Positions 9,121 through 18,026 of a stretch of 64,000 bases of DNA are shown here, piece after piece. The position numbers were made by a program, and so were the translations under genes. The notes under the pieces are model-generated. The model worked only from the letters and a program-made list of their open reading frames with translations, was not told where the DNA came from and ran no database searches. Within the stretch, counting starts at the first letter, position 1. Each line of letters begins with the position of its first letter. Location of the stretch: NCBI GenBank assembly GCA_024641705.1, contig JAHECO010000008.1, positions 62,001 to 126,000 on the forward strand. The letters are read 5' to 3'. The DNA comes from Candidatus Kryptoniota bacterium. GTDB lineage: Bacteria > Bacteroidota > Ignavibacteria > Kryptoniales > JAKASW01.

Positions 9121-9376
9121 GCTCATGTATGGCAGTCGAACCGATGGCCAATCCCGCCTATCCTATACTGGCGTCCGACGATTTCTGGGACTGCCTCGTG
9201 CAAGAGATCGTCCGTCACGTCCTGGCTCACCGACTCCGGACCACCTGCCGGGGGTCCGGTTCCTATGGGAAAGCCGTAAGGTCTATTGCTGGGTAGTTCG
9301 TCGTTCCCTTTCTTGTACTACCCGACCAGCCCCGGCGCTGTTTGCAGTGCCGGCCGAATCAGCGACCTTGACCCTG

Positions 9377-10903
9377 TTATTTGATTCTTACCGTTATCTG
9401 CGTAAATGAATGCGCCGGGAATGAATAGGTGAACTTGTGTCCGTCTGCTGATATCTCTTTCGGCACCGGGACAAACTCATTCCGGTCATTGTACTTGTAA
9501 GGAGCGTGAATACTGTCGCCGCTGATCACGGTCACGGAAGCATTTCCTGCAAAAGCCCCCGAGTTGCTCACGATCTCCGTCGCGACGGCTTTCTTCTCAT
9601 GCCGGTTCACCACGTTGATGACAAGCGACTTCGTCCCTCTCTTGTAAACACACGTGACATCCAGATACGGAATATCCTTGTAGTAGCTACTCGTGCTGAA
9701 TGTATCGCATTGCACCAGAGCATTCAGCGACGTGCCCCTGCAGTTGTTTGAAAACAATTTGAACGTGTAAAAACCGGGACTCTTGAAAAGCTGACCACCC
9801 TTTCCGCGGTCCAGAATAGCAGTCAGGAGCGTGTAGTTCGCCATCTTGACCACGTCCGCATGGCGGATGAATGAGTTGAAGTACTGTGCCATCGCAAGCG
9901 TGGGGAGCAGGCTGTTGCCGAACGCACCCCACTCGTCGAACGCGATGTAAATCGGTCTCGTCATCATGTACTTTGATCTGACAACCGAAATGATATCCGC
10001 GGTCGTAGTTATCTTCCGCTCCACATCCATCGCGCTCTGTCCCATGTAGGTATAGTAGTCCGGCGAATTGTCCCAGTAACCGTGAATCGAAACATAAGAA
10101 GCAATGTCCCTAAGCCCTGTGATCACTTTCCGGTTCCAGTCCACCCATTTTCCATCCGGAGCGTAGTATGACGAGCCGCTGATGATAAACGTAAGGCTGT
10201 CGTCGGCATTCCTCATGATCTTAGCGGCCTCCCTCGCGAACTTGACGTAATCATCGGCATCCTTGTGTCCGATAATCCACGGCGAACCGTCGACCTCGTT
10301 TCCGAGGTCCCAGTACTTAACGTCGTACGGTTTCGGATGTCCGTACTCTGCGCGAAGATCCGGGTAGTAGGTTCCGGGCTCCAAATTGCAGTACTCTACC
10401 CAGTGCGCCGCCTCGTCGAGCGTGCCGGTTCCCCCATTTATGCAAACGACGTTCTCGGACCCGATGGCTTTGTTCAGTTGTATCCATTCGTCGGTCCCGA
10501 CTTTATTGCTGTCTATGTATCCCCAGGCGAGGTCTTTGAGCCTGGGACGTTTGTCTTTAGGGCCGATGCCGTCCATCCAGTGATAGACGGCGGTGTAGTT
10601 CCCTCCCGGCCAGCGCATGTTGGTTATCTTCAGCTCCTTTGCCGCATCGATGTAGCGGGTATCGAAACCGTCCTTGTTCGCAAAGGGCGAGCCGGGATTG
10701 TACACCGACTCATACAACGTGTTGAATGCTCGTCCGTTTTCGACAGCTCTCCTTCCGCTGAACCCTATTGGCTCCATGAAGACGCCGTAGATCATTGAAT
10801 CGATTTTGCCTACGGCTCTCGCCGTATCGATTGTGATTCTTGCCGTTTGCGCGGGCGCGGCTAACGGCAGGCAAAGGAATATCAGCAAAAATAATCTCTT
10901 CAC
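9377..10903 (-). CDS. GH51 alpha-L-arabinofuranosidase, secreted
   Basis: An enzyme that removes arabinofuranosyl side chains from arabinoxylan. The frame opens at 10963, but the start chosen is GTG at 10901-10903, since GGAGG lies 6 bases upstream and the protein then begins with a clean signal peptide (MKRLFLLIFLCLPLAAPAQ). With that numbering the acid/base is Glu203 in 'YWDLGNEVDG' and the nucleophile Glu324 in 'IAFDEWGAF'. 'MRWPGGNYTAVYHW' is the usual GH51 substrate-loop motif. The C-terminal beta-sandwich ends 'HSFTQITVRIK', and no T9SS sorting domain is present. That points to the periplasm, although many GH51 enzymes are cytoplasmic. It is the last gene of the main hydrolase cluster before the GH3 unit. 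Confidence 0.93.
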   Translation of the reverse strand: MKRLFLLIFLCLPLAAPAQTARITIDTARAVGKIDSMIYGVFMEPIGFSGRRAVENGRAFNTLYESVYNPGSPFANKDGFDTRYIDAAKELKITNMRWPGGNYTAVYHWMDGIGPKDKRPRLKDLAWGYIDSNKVGTDEWIQLNKAIGSENVVCINGGTGTLDEAAHWVEYCNLEPGTYYPDLRAEYGHPKPYDVKYWDLGNEVDGSPWIIGHKDADDYVKFAREAAKIMRNADDSLTFIISGSSYYAPDGKWVDWNRKVITGLRDIASYVSIHGYWDNSPDYYTYMGQSAMDVERKITTTADIISVVRSKYMMTRPIYIAFDEWGAFGNSLLPTLAMAQYFNSFIRHADVVKMANYTLLTAILDRGKGGQLFKSPGFYTFKLFSNNCRGTSLNALVQCDTFSTSSYYKDIPYLDVTCVYKRGTKSLVINVVNRHEKKAVATEIVSNSGAFAGNASVTVISGDSIHAPYKYNDRNEFVPVPKEISADGHKFTYSFPAHSFTQITVRIK

Positions 10904-11165
10904 GGTCTTCCTCCGGTCCATGTGAAATAACGATTTACAAAAAAATCGCTCCTCGAAAAGCAACGGTGCAAACTAGCAGAGGCCCATGCGCCAAGTCAGC
11001 CATTCATGAAAGGTATTTTGTGATGCATAATAATTGTTATGGAATCCTCTTCTAGCCTGGAGGTGTATAGACGAAGAACCTGTTGTAAGCTTTCTTTACC
11101 TCAGATAAATAATAGTACTCCCTCGTTTCATTACTTTCTCCTCAAGTGCGTTGCCGAGTTGAAGT

Positions 11166-12761
11166 TCACTTCAGCAGCACCAATTTCTTTGTTCCGACAA
11201 ACGATCCTGCTTCAAGGCGAGCGAAGTAGGCGCCGCTCGGTAATCCCCCGGCATTCCGCCGACACGGGTATTTCCCGGGACGCATCTCCTCAGAGATGAG
11301 GGTCGACACCTCCCGTCCTAGAGAGTCAAACACTTTCAACGTGACAAAAGCCTTCATAGGCAGAGTAAATGTAATTGTCGTCGAAGGATTGAAAGGGTTC
11401 GGATAACTCTGCAGAAGTGAAGAGCCATTAGGCTGATTCCCGGGCTTCCGATTTATATCCGTAGCCGACTCTCCGGAAAACAGGTCTAGATCAACAGCCT
11501 CAGCCATCATATGGTGCCCTTTCTCACTGGGATGCAGGTGATCACCGGAATCGTCATCCGGCAGAAGTCTCAAGGTATCGTTGGGGTCACGCAGAGCTTT
11601 GTCAAAATCAATGACCGCATCAAAGCGGCCGCTGTCCCGTATCCAATTGTTGACCGTCTGCCAGGCGCTCTGGTGATCTTTTGAATCGTAGAATGACCCG
11701 CCAAAGGGAGTAAGTGTTCCACCATACACGAGGATCCCCATGGCGTGGGCGCTGTCGATCATCTGCCCGTAAGCGGCGATCAAGTTCTGTGCTACCGTTG
11801 CTGACCCCTCCGCCCCGTACGCCCCGCCGATATCATTTATTCCTTCGAGGATAATCAACCACTTCACTCCGTTCTGCTGAAGCACATCACGGTCGAACCG
11901 GCTGAGTGCAGAAGGTCCCAAACAGTTGCGCAGCACACAGTTGCCGCCGATCCCCTCGTTCAATACTGCCACCTGTTGCGTTGCGGGGTTGGACTGAAGG
12001 CGCCGGGCAAGCTCATCCGGCCAGCGATCCTGTTTGTTTGTGCCCGAACCCCTTCCGTCTGTGATGGAGTTTCCAAGTATTGCGACGGCATATGCGGAAT
12101 CCGGAGCCAGTACGTCGATAGTATTGATGACATACCAGCGATCCGTCGTGACAGCTCCGGAACAATCAGCCCCTGTAACATGATCACCCGTGAGGAGAAA
12201 GGAGGTTGTGCGGGATCCCGGATGACCGGTCACATCCGGCGAGGTGCTTCCGAAATAAATGGTGATTGCGACGTCGCTCAGCGGCCTCAATGCAAACCGG
12301 AACGGATCTGACATAACGGCACTATCGGCTGCCATTGTCACGTCCGCCTTCCCGTCGAAAAATACGGGCGTGTCGGTGGTAGTATCGATTGCTCCGCCTC
12401 CCTCTGAAACGGCAATGTGAACCGAGTTCAACGTCACAGGGTGTGTACTGAACTCGTTGGAGAACCGTATCCGTAAGCTGTCCCCGCCTATCGAAACATG
12501 AACAATTTGTCGGAGCGTGTTGTTGCTCAGGCCGGGCGAAGGCGGGTTGTTTCCCGTCTCAACAAGTTGCGGTGCTGTACTCCAGGTTCCGACCCATTTA
12601 TCCCCGACGTTAGACGCTTTCGGAGAGCCGGTTGCCGAAATAGGAGAAAAGGCAGACGCCAAAAACATTGCGGTCAAAATTAGCGACGTCCGGAACAAGC
12701 ATGATAGTGACCGGATAGCTCCATTTGAGGAACTCTGCATAATAGAGTCGCAAGACGTCAT
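11166..12761 (-). CDS. SGNH-hydrolase esterase with T9SS sorting domain
   Basis: A secreted esterase of the GDSL/SGNH superfamily, probably removing acetyl or similar esters from xylan. The start chosen is ATG 12759-12761, which follows GGAGGAGG by four bases; an upstream ATG at 12794 has no such site. After the signal sequence comes an N-terminal beta domain ('WVGTWSTAPQLVETGNN' onward), then the SGNH domain: block I 'AILGNSITDGRGS' (Ser), block III 'LEGINDIGG' (Asn) and block V 'DDDSGDHLHPSEKGH' (Asp/His). The C-terminal sorting domain starts at 'SYPNPFNPSTTITF' and ends 'KKLVLLK'. Within that domain the tract 'GKYPCRRNAGG' departs from the usual 'GKYTVSWNAGG' pattern over four residues, consistent with a pair of compensating indels. 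The natural ester substrate is not determined. Confidence 0.85.
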   Translation of the reverse strand: MTSCDSIMQSSSNGAIRSLSCLFRTSLILTAMFLASAFSPISATGSPKASNVGDKWVGTWSTAPQLVETGNNPPSPGLSNNTLRQIVHVSIGGDSLRIRFSNEFSTHPVTLNSVHIAVSEGGGAIDTTTDTPVFFDGKADVTMAADSAVMSDPFRFALRPLSDVAITIYFGSTSPDVTGHPGSRTTSFLLTGDHVTGADCSGAVTTDRWYVINTIDVLAPDSAYAVAILGNSITDGRGSGTNKQDRWPDELARRLQSNPATQQVAVLNEGIGGNCVLRNCLGPSALSRFDRDVLQQNGVKWLIILEGINDIGGAYGAEGSATVAQNLIAAYGQMIDSAHAMGILVYGGTLTPFGGSFYDSKDHQSAWQTVNNWIRDSGRFDAVIDFDKALRDPNDTLRLLPDDDSGDHLHPSEKGHHMMAEAVDLDLFSGESATDINRKPGNQPNGSSLLQSYPNPFNPSTTITFTLPMKAFVTLKVFDSLGREVSTLISEEMRPGKYPCRRNAGGLPSGAYFARLEAGSFVGTKKLVLLK

Positions 12762-12920
12762 AAGGCCTCCTCCATTCTTCTTTCTGCCTGGCAATCAAGG
12801 GCACTCAAAATTAACATCATAAATTGAAAGATGGTCCGTCGCCATTCCGTGTCTCGCGAGCGCGCAATCGACACCCTAATGAAACGGAGGTACTTCTCGA
12901 GTCCAGCCATCGAGCGCAAT

Positions 12921-14420
12921 CTACGGCCTGGGTATGCCCGGATACGTGCGAAACCAGTCGAAATCGACGGAACCACCCAGCGCTTTCGTTGCATAGTCGA
13001 AAAGGCAGAACTTATTGCCCGTGAAGACCGAAAGGCTGAACCGCATTGAAAGTTCATTGCCGAGTTTTTCAAATGACTTATTGTCGAGGCTGTACGCGAA
13101 GTCCGCACTACTCGTACCATAATACGCATACGCTCTGAGGTAGATCGTTGAGGCTTTCACCAAAGCAGAATCTACAATATTCCCATTGTTTACCATTACC
13201 ACGTAGTCAGCGTCGTGTGTTCTCTCGACCCCTATGAAGGCATAAGGGTTCTGAAACACTGCGAGTCCCGCCACGTCGCCGTCCATCATATTGCGGATGT
13301 CCATCTTGATAGTCGCAGTCGACGGAATGGCCTTTGAATAGTAGGCAAAAATTCTCTGTGTTAGAGTATTACGGGCTTCGGGCAACCCGGACACGACTTT
13401 GGCGGTTTTGAGCCTCAGGGATCCTGGCCTCTCCATCCGCGACCATTTAGCCGGATCGGGATTGTGGTTCCATCCCCACTGCATGCCTAACTCAGGGCTG
13501 TTAAACTCATCGGATGTTGGGAGTGTAGTGATCGGATATTCCCTTCCTACATCGGGCTTCCTGTAGGTAACCACGCCTTTTCCGTCGACGCCGACCATCG
13601 GCCAGCCGTCCTTCCATGTTACCGGTTGTAAAGAAGGAAAACGGCCGAAAGCGCCCTGATCCACGAAGAGCATGGTCCACCATTCTCCGTTCTGTGTTTC
13701 GATAAGTGCCCCCTGATGGATGCCGAAATTTGTCCCGCGGGTGGTGTCGCTTATAGCCACCTTCTCTACATAAGGGCCGTAAATGTCTTTCGAGCGGAGG
13801 GCTACCTGTATTCCATCCACGCCTCCGTAAGTGCAATACAGGTAATAGTAGCCGTTAATCTTGTAGAAGTGAGTCCCTTCGAGTCCCTTGCGTATATCAC
13901 CCGTGAAAACCAGAGAGTCCTTTCCCAGCGGAGCAAAGTTTGTATCAAGCTCCGTTATATAAATCTTACTGTAGCCATGCGCCACATATATTTTTCCGTC
14001 GTCGTCAAAGAACAAGCCCGGATCGTAGAATCCTTTCGGCAGATGCCTTATCTCCCATGGTCCTTCTGGTTTTGATGCCGTGCACAGAAATCCGCCCTCA
14101 TTAAGCGTAATGAACAGCAAGTAGTACTTCCCGTTATGATACCGCAAGCTTGTTGCCCACTGCCCGTGACCGTACCTGTTGCAGCCGTCGAGGTCGTAGC
14201 ACGGGCTGAAGTCAAATCGCTGAACGGCATTGCAGCAATATTGCCAGTTCACCAGGTCGTGCGACTTGAGTATGGTGACCCCTGGAAAGATGAACATGGT
14301 AGTTGTAACCATGTAATAAGTAGAATCCACACGGATTACATCCGGGTCCGGAAAATCTGCGGCTATCACAGGATTGGTATAAGTGCCGTTTCCGTTATCG
14401 CTGTGCAACTGAACTCGCAA
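12921..14420 (-). CDS. GH43 beta-xylosidase/arabinofuranosidase, signal peptide split off by a frameshift
   Basis: The open frame encodes 499 residues: a five-bladed GH43 propeller (about 12-300) and a C-terminal concanavalin-like domain. Visible catalytic residues are the general base Asp in 'ADFPDPDVIR', the modulating Asp in 'FYDPGLFFDDDG' and the general acid Glu in 'KGLEGTHFYKI'. The frame starts abruptly (MRVQLHSDNGNG) with no signal peptide. However, 14395-14484 on the same strand encodes a perfect signal peptide, MRAGRNQFAFTLCLCLTIAA followed by PFASSVAQ, with a good GAGG ribosome site. It stops at 14395-14397 after overlapping this gene in another frame. Adding one base near 14400 would fuse the two exactly at the cleavage site. 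The gene is therefore either frameshifted or carries a sequencing error. A periplasmic role on arabinoxylo-oligosaccharides is expected. Confidence 0.88.
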   Translation of the reverse strand: MRVQLHSDNGNGTYTNPVIAADFPDPDVIRVDSTYYMVTTTMFIFPGVTILKSHDLVNWQYCCNAVQRFDFSPCYDLDGCNRYGHGQWATSLRYHNGKYYLLFITLNEGGFLCTASKPEGPWEIRHLPKGFYDPGLFFDDDGKIYVAHGYSKIYITELDTNFAPLGKDSLVFTGDIRKGLEGTHFYKINGYYYLYCTYGGVDGIQVALRSKDIYGPYVEKVAISDTTRGTNFGIHQGALIETQNGEWWTMLFVDQGAFGRFPSLQPVTWKDGWPMVGVDGKGVVTYRKPDVGREYPITTLPTSDEFNSPELGMQWGWNHNPDPAKWSRMERPGSLRLKTAKVVSGLPEARNTLTQRIFAYYSKAIPSTATIKMDIRNMMDGDVAGLAVFQNPYAFIGVERTHDADYVVMVNNGNIVDSALVKASTIYLRAYAYYGTSSADFAYSLDNKSFEKLGNELSMRFSLSVFTGNKFCLFDYATKALGGSVDFDWFRTYPGIPRP

Positions 14421-14484
14421 ATGGCGCTGCGATGGTCAGACATAGACAGAGTGTGAACGCAAACTGATTTCTTCCGGCTCTCAT
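14395..14484 (-). pseudogene. Detached signal-peptide segment of the GH43 gene
   Basis: A 29-codon frame starting at ATG 14482-14484, eight bases after GAGG, encodes a complete Sec signal peptide with a hydrophobic core FTLCLCLTIAAPFA and cleavage-like SVAQ. It then hits TAA. The downstream GH43 frame is offset by one base. This is best read as the true 5' end of the gene at 12921-14420. Confidence 0.8.
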
Positions 14485-14502
14485 TTCCGTTTCCTCGGAG
14501 AA

Positions 14503-15615
14503 TTACATGAAGTACAACTGCATTACGTAATGTAAAATATGGGTGCTCAATGGCCAAAGCGTACAGTCGGCTACTCCGGGGGAGCTGCGCTGTGAAGATG
14601 TTTTCAGAAGGCCGTGCGGCTTCTCTACTCTCACCGGACCGATACCGACCTGGCGTACTTCATCAGCCACTTCAGCGCCGGTCTCTTCCGTTCCGTCCTT
14701 CCTGACCAGATAGGCGTCAGTCCGCCAGATGATGCCCTGGATGTAGCCCCAGAGGGTTATCCCTTTTACCGCAGGATCGGTCCAGAAGATCGGGAACTGC
14801 TGCTTGTATATGGCCAGCTGAGCGGGGTCGTTCGCCTCGTCGACATCGTACTCCGAAATGTAAACCGGCAACCCTGTGGCCTCGACAACTTTCAGATTGG
14901 ATTTAATGGTATCTATGTTCACATTCTCGAGCCTATGTGCCTGGCAACCGATGCCGTCGATGAGGTCCCTTGCCTTGAGCAGGTCAATGATGTGCACGAA
15001 CTCCCGGGCATTCATCGCGTTGTCAAGGATATTGTATTCGTTCAGTATCAGCTTCGCGTGTGGGAATGCCCGTCTCGCCTTCTCGAAGGACCAGATTACC
15101 CAGTCCCAACCGGTCTTCCCGTCACCGCCGATCGCATCCTTGTAGAACGCAGGTTTCTGCATCGGCTCGTTGACGACGTCCACCAGAGCGGCCTTCGGGT
15201 ATCTCTCTCCGCACATCCTGATCCACGCTTCAACGGTCCGCTTCTGTTGAGCGGGGTCGAGGTCGTGCATCCATTCCGGTTGCTGCTGTCTCCAGATCAG
15301 GTTGTGAAACTTGAAAGGAAAACCTCTGCTGATGGCGTAATCATAAATGCTGTCCAGATGTGCCCAGTACCAGGAATTCGTGTCGGACGTGATGCCGACC
15401 AACCCCCATTTCCCTGCGTTCTCGGGCGTGACCTGGTCCCAGTACTTCGAGAAGTCCGATGGTGTATATGTCCCGATGACGTTGCCGATAAACTTCGGAT
15501 GTTCTTTCACTCCCTGGCAATACGCGCGGGCCGGCATGATGAGAAGTCCCGCCACGGCCAGAAAGATGCCGACTAACTGTATCTTGTATATTTCTGTTGG
15601 TGCTTCGGAAAGCAT
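14503..15615 (-). CDS. GH10 endo-beta-1,4-xylanase, C-terminus frameshifted
   Basis: An enzyme that cuts the xylan backbone. ATG 15613-15615 follows GGAG, and a signal sequence runs to about residue 34. The GH10 barrel shows acid/base Glu150 in 'VDVVNEPM', nucleophile Glu255 in 'VYISEYDV', and 'WDQVTPENAGKW' and 'GITLWGY'. After 'YLVRKDGTE' (about residue 310) the listed frame loses family resemblance and ends in an odd 60-residue tail. If one base is removed near 14681-14688, the reading becomes 'RPALKWLMKYARSVSVR' then stop at 14631-14633, the normal GH10 ending (compare 'ERPALQWLRTYLAKYL' in the paralogue at 24194). The final strand/helix of the barrel is thus out of frame. No T9SS domain was found in either frame, so the protein is likely periplasmic. 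Confidence 0.9.
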   Translation of the reverse strand: MLSEAPTEIYKIQLVGIFLAVAGLLIMPARAYCQGVKEHPKFIGNVIGTYTPSDFSKYWDQVTPENAGKWGLVGITSDTNSWYWAHLDSIYDYAISRGFPFKFHNLIWRQQQPEWMHDLDPAQQKRTVEAWIRMCGERYPKAALVDVVNEPMQKPAFYKDAIGGDGKTGWDWVIWSFEKARRAFPHAKLILNEYNILDNAMNAREFVHIIDLLKARDLIDGIGCQAHRLENVNIDTIKSNLKVVEATGLPVYISEYDVDEANDPAQLAIYKQQFPIFWTDPAVKGITLWGYIQGIIWRTDAYLVRKDGTEETGAEVADEVRQVGIGPVRVEKPHGLLKTSSQRSSPGVADCTLWPLSTHILHYVMQLYFM

Positions 15616-15693
15616 TATTTATCTCCTTCGTGTCATTTTGATAGGATTGACTCTGGTGATGCTAATACGCGCCTGCGATCAATCTTGAAAACT

Positions 15694-17979
15694 TCACTTC
15701 AGCAAGACCATCTTTCTCTCCAGGCTCACGCCGCCTGCTTCGAGTCTGCAGAAATACACGCCGCTCGAATATGTGGATGCATCGAAGCTTACCTCATGCA
15801 CCCCCGGGCTCTGTTTTGCATCCACAAGTGTGGCCACTTCTCTGCCAAGTACATCGTATATCTTCAGCGTGACATGGCTAAGTACCGAAAGCTGATATCT
15901 TATAACTGTCGTCGGGTTGAAGGGGTTCGGATAATTCTGTCCCATCTCAAACCGTTTTGGAAGATGTCCTGTTCCCGGTTCACGCACGGCTGTAGGACGA
16001 GGATTACCCTTGAAGACGAAAGATTGCAGTCTGAAGACCTCACCCGTACCGCCGTTGCCCCAGAATCTCATATAAAGGTCGTGGTTACCCGAAACCGGCA
16101 CCGTGACCTTGGCACCAAAGGTGGCGAACGTACTCCAGCTGCCGGTGCTGCTGATATTGCATTCGGCGATTGGTGTACCCGTATCGAGTGAATCGATGAA
16201 TACATCGATGAAGCCGCCCGCTCCAACACAGGATGCGGTAACAAACAGTGAATCCGCTTCTCTCGCGTACTCCGAGTTCCCAAATTCCACTCCTGCATAC
16301 AGTGCCCAGTCTCCGTCGTTGATGCTGTCCAGCATGCTCGGTCCGGTCGTGCTGATGGATGGAACTGTACCATACTGGTTGGCAGGGCACTCAGCCGCAA
16401 TCGGTGTGTAGGCATCGCGGTAAATGTAGAAATCGAAAGCCGCCGTACTTCCCTGAACGAACAAACCCTGTCGATTTCCCGTCCATGAGTTGTAGTTTGG
16501 CTGCAATCCGTCCATATCGGCAACGTTGATGGTATCTCCCACCTGAACCCAGTCCGAGTCATTCGAACTGCAGTAGCCGGTGAGCACATGTTCAGTTCTT
16601 ACCAGCTTCAGCCATAACACGCTGTCGACGGCAGCGCTCGGATCATTAACCTTGTAATAACGGGATTCATAACTGAACGCCACGATCCTGTTGCCGGCGC
16701 TGTCGACGGAGCCGTATAACTTCGCAAAAAGGTTCTGATTGCCGTTGAAGATCCAGAGTCCCGCCTGATCGCTAGCCGCCTGGGGGCTGAAATCCACCTT
16801 GGTCATCAACGAATAGTTGTGTTCGCCGTCGTTTTTGACTACCGTGTTGAACTCTCTTCCCCTCGGTGAAAGCGTCAGCCACCCCGGACGGGCGGTAAGA
16901 GAGTATGTGTTCAAAGCCGTATATCCCAGGAAAGACCACTCCGGATTCAGCTTGTCCGAATTGAAGAAATCCGAGTGTGGAACCATCCACGGGATGCCGC
17001 TGCTCGACAGCTTCGGCGTCGTTCTCGGGACGTTGTCCGGATAATCGGCTATCGGCCTGCCGCTCGTGTCGTATCGGACCTGGTTTAACAGCCCCTGCCG
17101 GCCCTGACCGTACCATTCGTTGCCATTCGCACTGCGCCACAACGGATGGACGACCCAGCTTGTGCTGTCGTTTATCATTACTGCAGCCGAGGAATGATTC
17201 GGATTCTGGAACAGTGCTCCCGATTGCAGCCGATCAGCGGTGTTGAAGAAGCTTACGGGAGTTGACCACGCAGACGAGCTGTCCGTCAGCGTTTTGCTCC
17301 ACATGACATATTGTCCGCCGGCGACATTCCGGGCAAAGGAATAGTAGTAATAGCCGCCGTGCTTCCACATGACCGGGCCTTCCGCCCAGCTGTACGGGTA
17401 CGATGGGGAGGGATTCAGCCAGGTCAGATTCAGAATCTTGCCGCTCGGCTGTCCGTCGTCTCCAAGTTGCACAATCCAGTTGTTTACCTGTCCGTTTTTC
17501 ACCAGCAGATACCAGCTGCCGTCGTCATCGATGAAGATCGAGTTATCATAACCGAGGCCCGGTACGGATGACGGAGTGTTCATCAATGTGGGTGTAGACC
17601 AGGGCCCTCTAACGCTGTCGGCCGTGACGAAGTACTCCTGGTTATTGTGCGAGAAAAAGTCCCACCACTTGTTGTTGTGGTAGACCACCTGTCCTCCCCA
17701 ACATCCGCCCGCCGGCGCATCGCCGTATCCTGACCATGAAGCGCTTACCGGTTGGGCGATAGCTTCCCAGTGAACCAGATCGGTGGAATGATAAATTACA
17801 GGCGTCGGATTGAATGACGAGCCGGTCGTGTAGTAGTCGTTGCCGACCTTCGATAATGTGCAGTCCGGATGGTCGCCGGGAATCACGGGGTTCATATAGG
17901 TCGCAAAACCTGCCGACTGACCAAATCCCGAATTGACCAGCAACAGAAAGCTCATTGCAGGCGTTAATAGTCTTCGCAT
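15694..17979 (-). CDS. Secreted GH43 with CBM6-like and T9SS domains
   Basis: A 761-residue surface or extracellular arabinoxylan hydrolase. In order: signal peptide (1-20); GH43 propeller (about 25-330) with the base Asp in 'PGDHPDCTLSK' and the acid Glu in 'SWAEGPVMWK'; a concanavalin-like beta-sandwich (about 345-540; 'QAGLWIFNGNQNLFAKLY'); a CBM6-type module (about 550-685; 'INDGDWALYAGVEFG', 'HDLYMRFWG'); and a T9SS sorting domain beginning 'QNYPNPFNPTTVIRYQL' and ending 'KMVLLK'. Family members remove xylose or arabinose from chain ends. The carbohydrate-binding module and sorting tail fit action on insoluble xylan outside the cell. It lies 78 bases upstream of the GH10 gene at 14503-15615 and is probably co-transcribed. 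Confidence 0.92.
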   Translation of the reverse strand: MRRLLTPAMSFLLLVNSGFGQSAGFATYMNPVIPGDHPDCTLSKVGNDYYTTGSSFNPTPVIYHSTDLVHWEAIAQPVSASWSGYGDAPAGGCWGGQVVYHNNKWWDFFSHNNQEYFVTADSVRGPWSTPTLMNTPSSVPGLGYDNSIFIDDDGSWYLLVKNGQVNNWIVQLGDDGQPSGKILNLTWLNPSPSYPYSWAEGPVMWKHGGYYYYSFARNVAGGQYVMWSKTLTDSSSAWSTPVSFFNTADRLQSGALFQNPNHSSAAVMINDSTSWVVHPLWRSANGNEWYGQGRQGLLNQVRYDTSGRPIADYPDNVPRTTPKLSSSGIPWMVPHSDFFNSDKLNPEWSFLGYTALNTYSLTARPGWLTLSPRGREFNTVVKNDGEHNYSLMTKVDFSPQAASDQAGLWIFNGNQNLFAKLYGSVDSAGNRIVAFSYESRYYKVNDPSAAVDSVLWLKLVRTEHVLTGYCSSNDSDWVQVGDTINVADMDGLQPNYNSWTGNRQGLFVQGSTAAFDFYIYRDAYTPIAAECPANQYGTVPSISTTGPSMLDSINDGDWALYAGVEFGNSEYAREADSLFVTASCVGAGGFIDVFIDSLDTGTPIAECNISSTGSWSTFATFGAKVTVPVSGNHDLYMRFWGNGGTGEVFRLQSFVFKGNPRPTAVREPGTGHLPKRFEMGQNYPNPFNPTTVIRYQLSVLSHVTLKIYDVLGREVATLVDAKQSPGVHEVSFDASTYSSGVYFCRLEAGGVSLERKMVLLK

Positions 17980-18026
17980 GATTACCTCCCGCTAATAATT
18001 TGCCGGGGCCACAAAATCCGAGGTCC

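Noticed and set aside
11260-11290. Possible compensating pair of indels in the SGNH esterase sorting domain ('YPCRRNAGG')
   Set aside because: Only four residues differ from the common pattern and the frame is intact. Ordinary divergence explains it as well.
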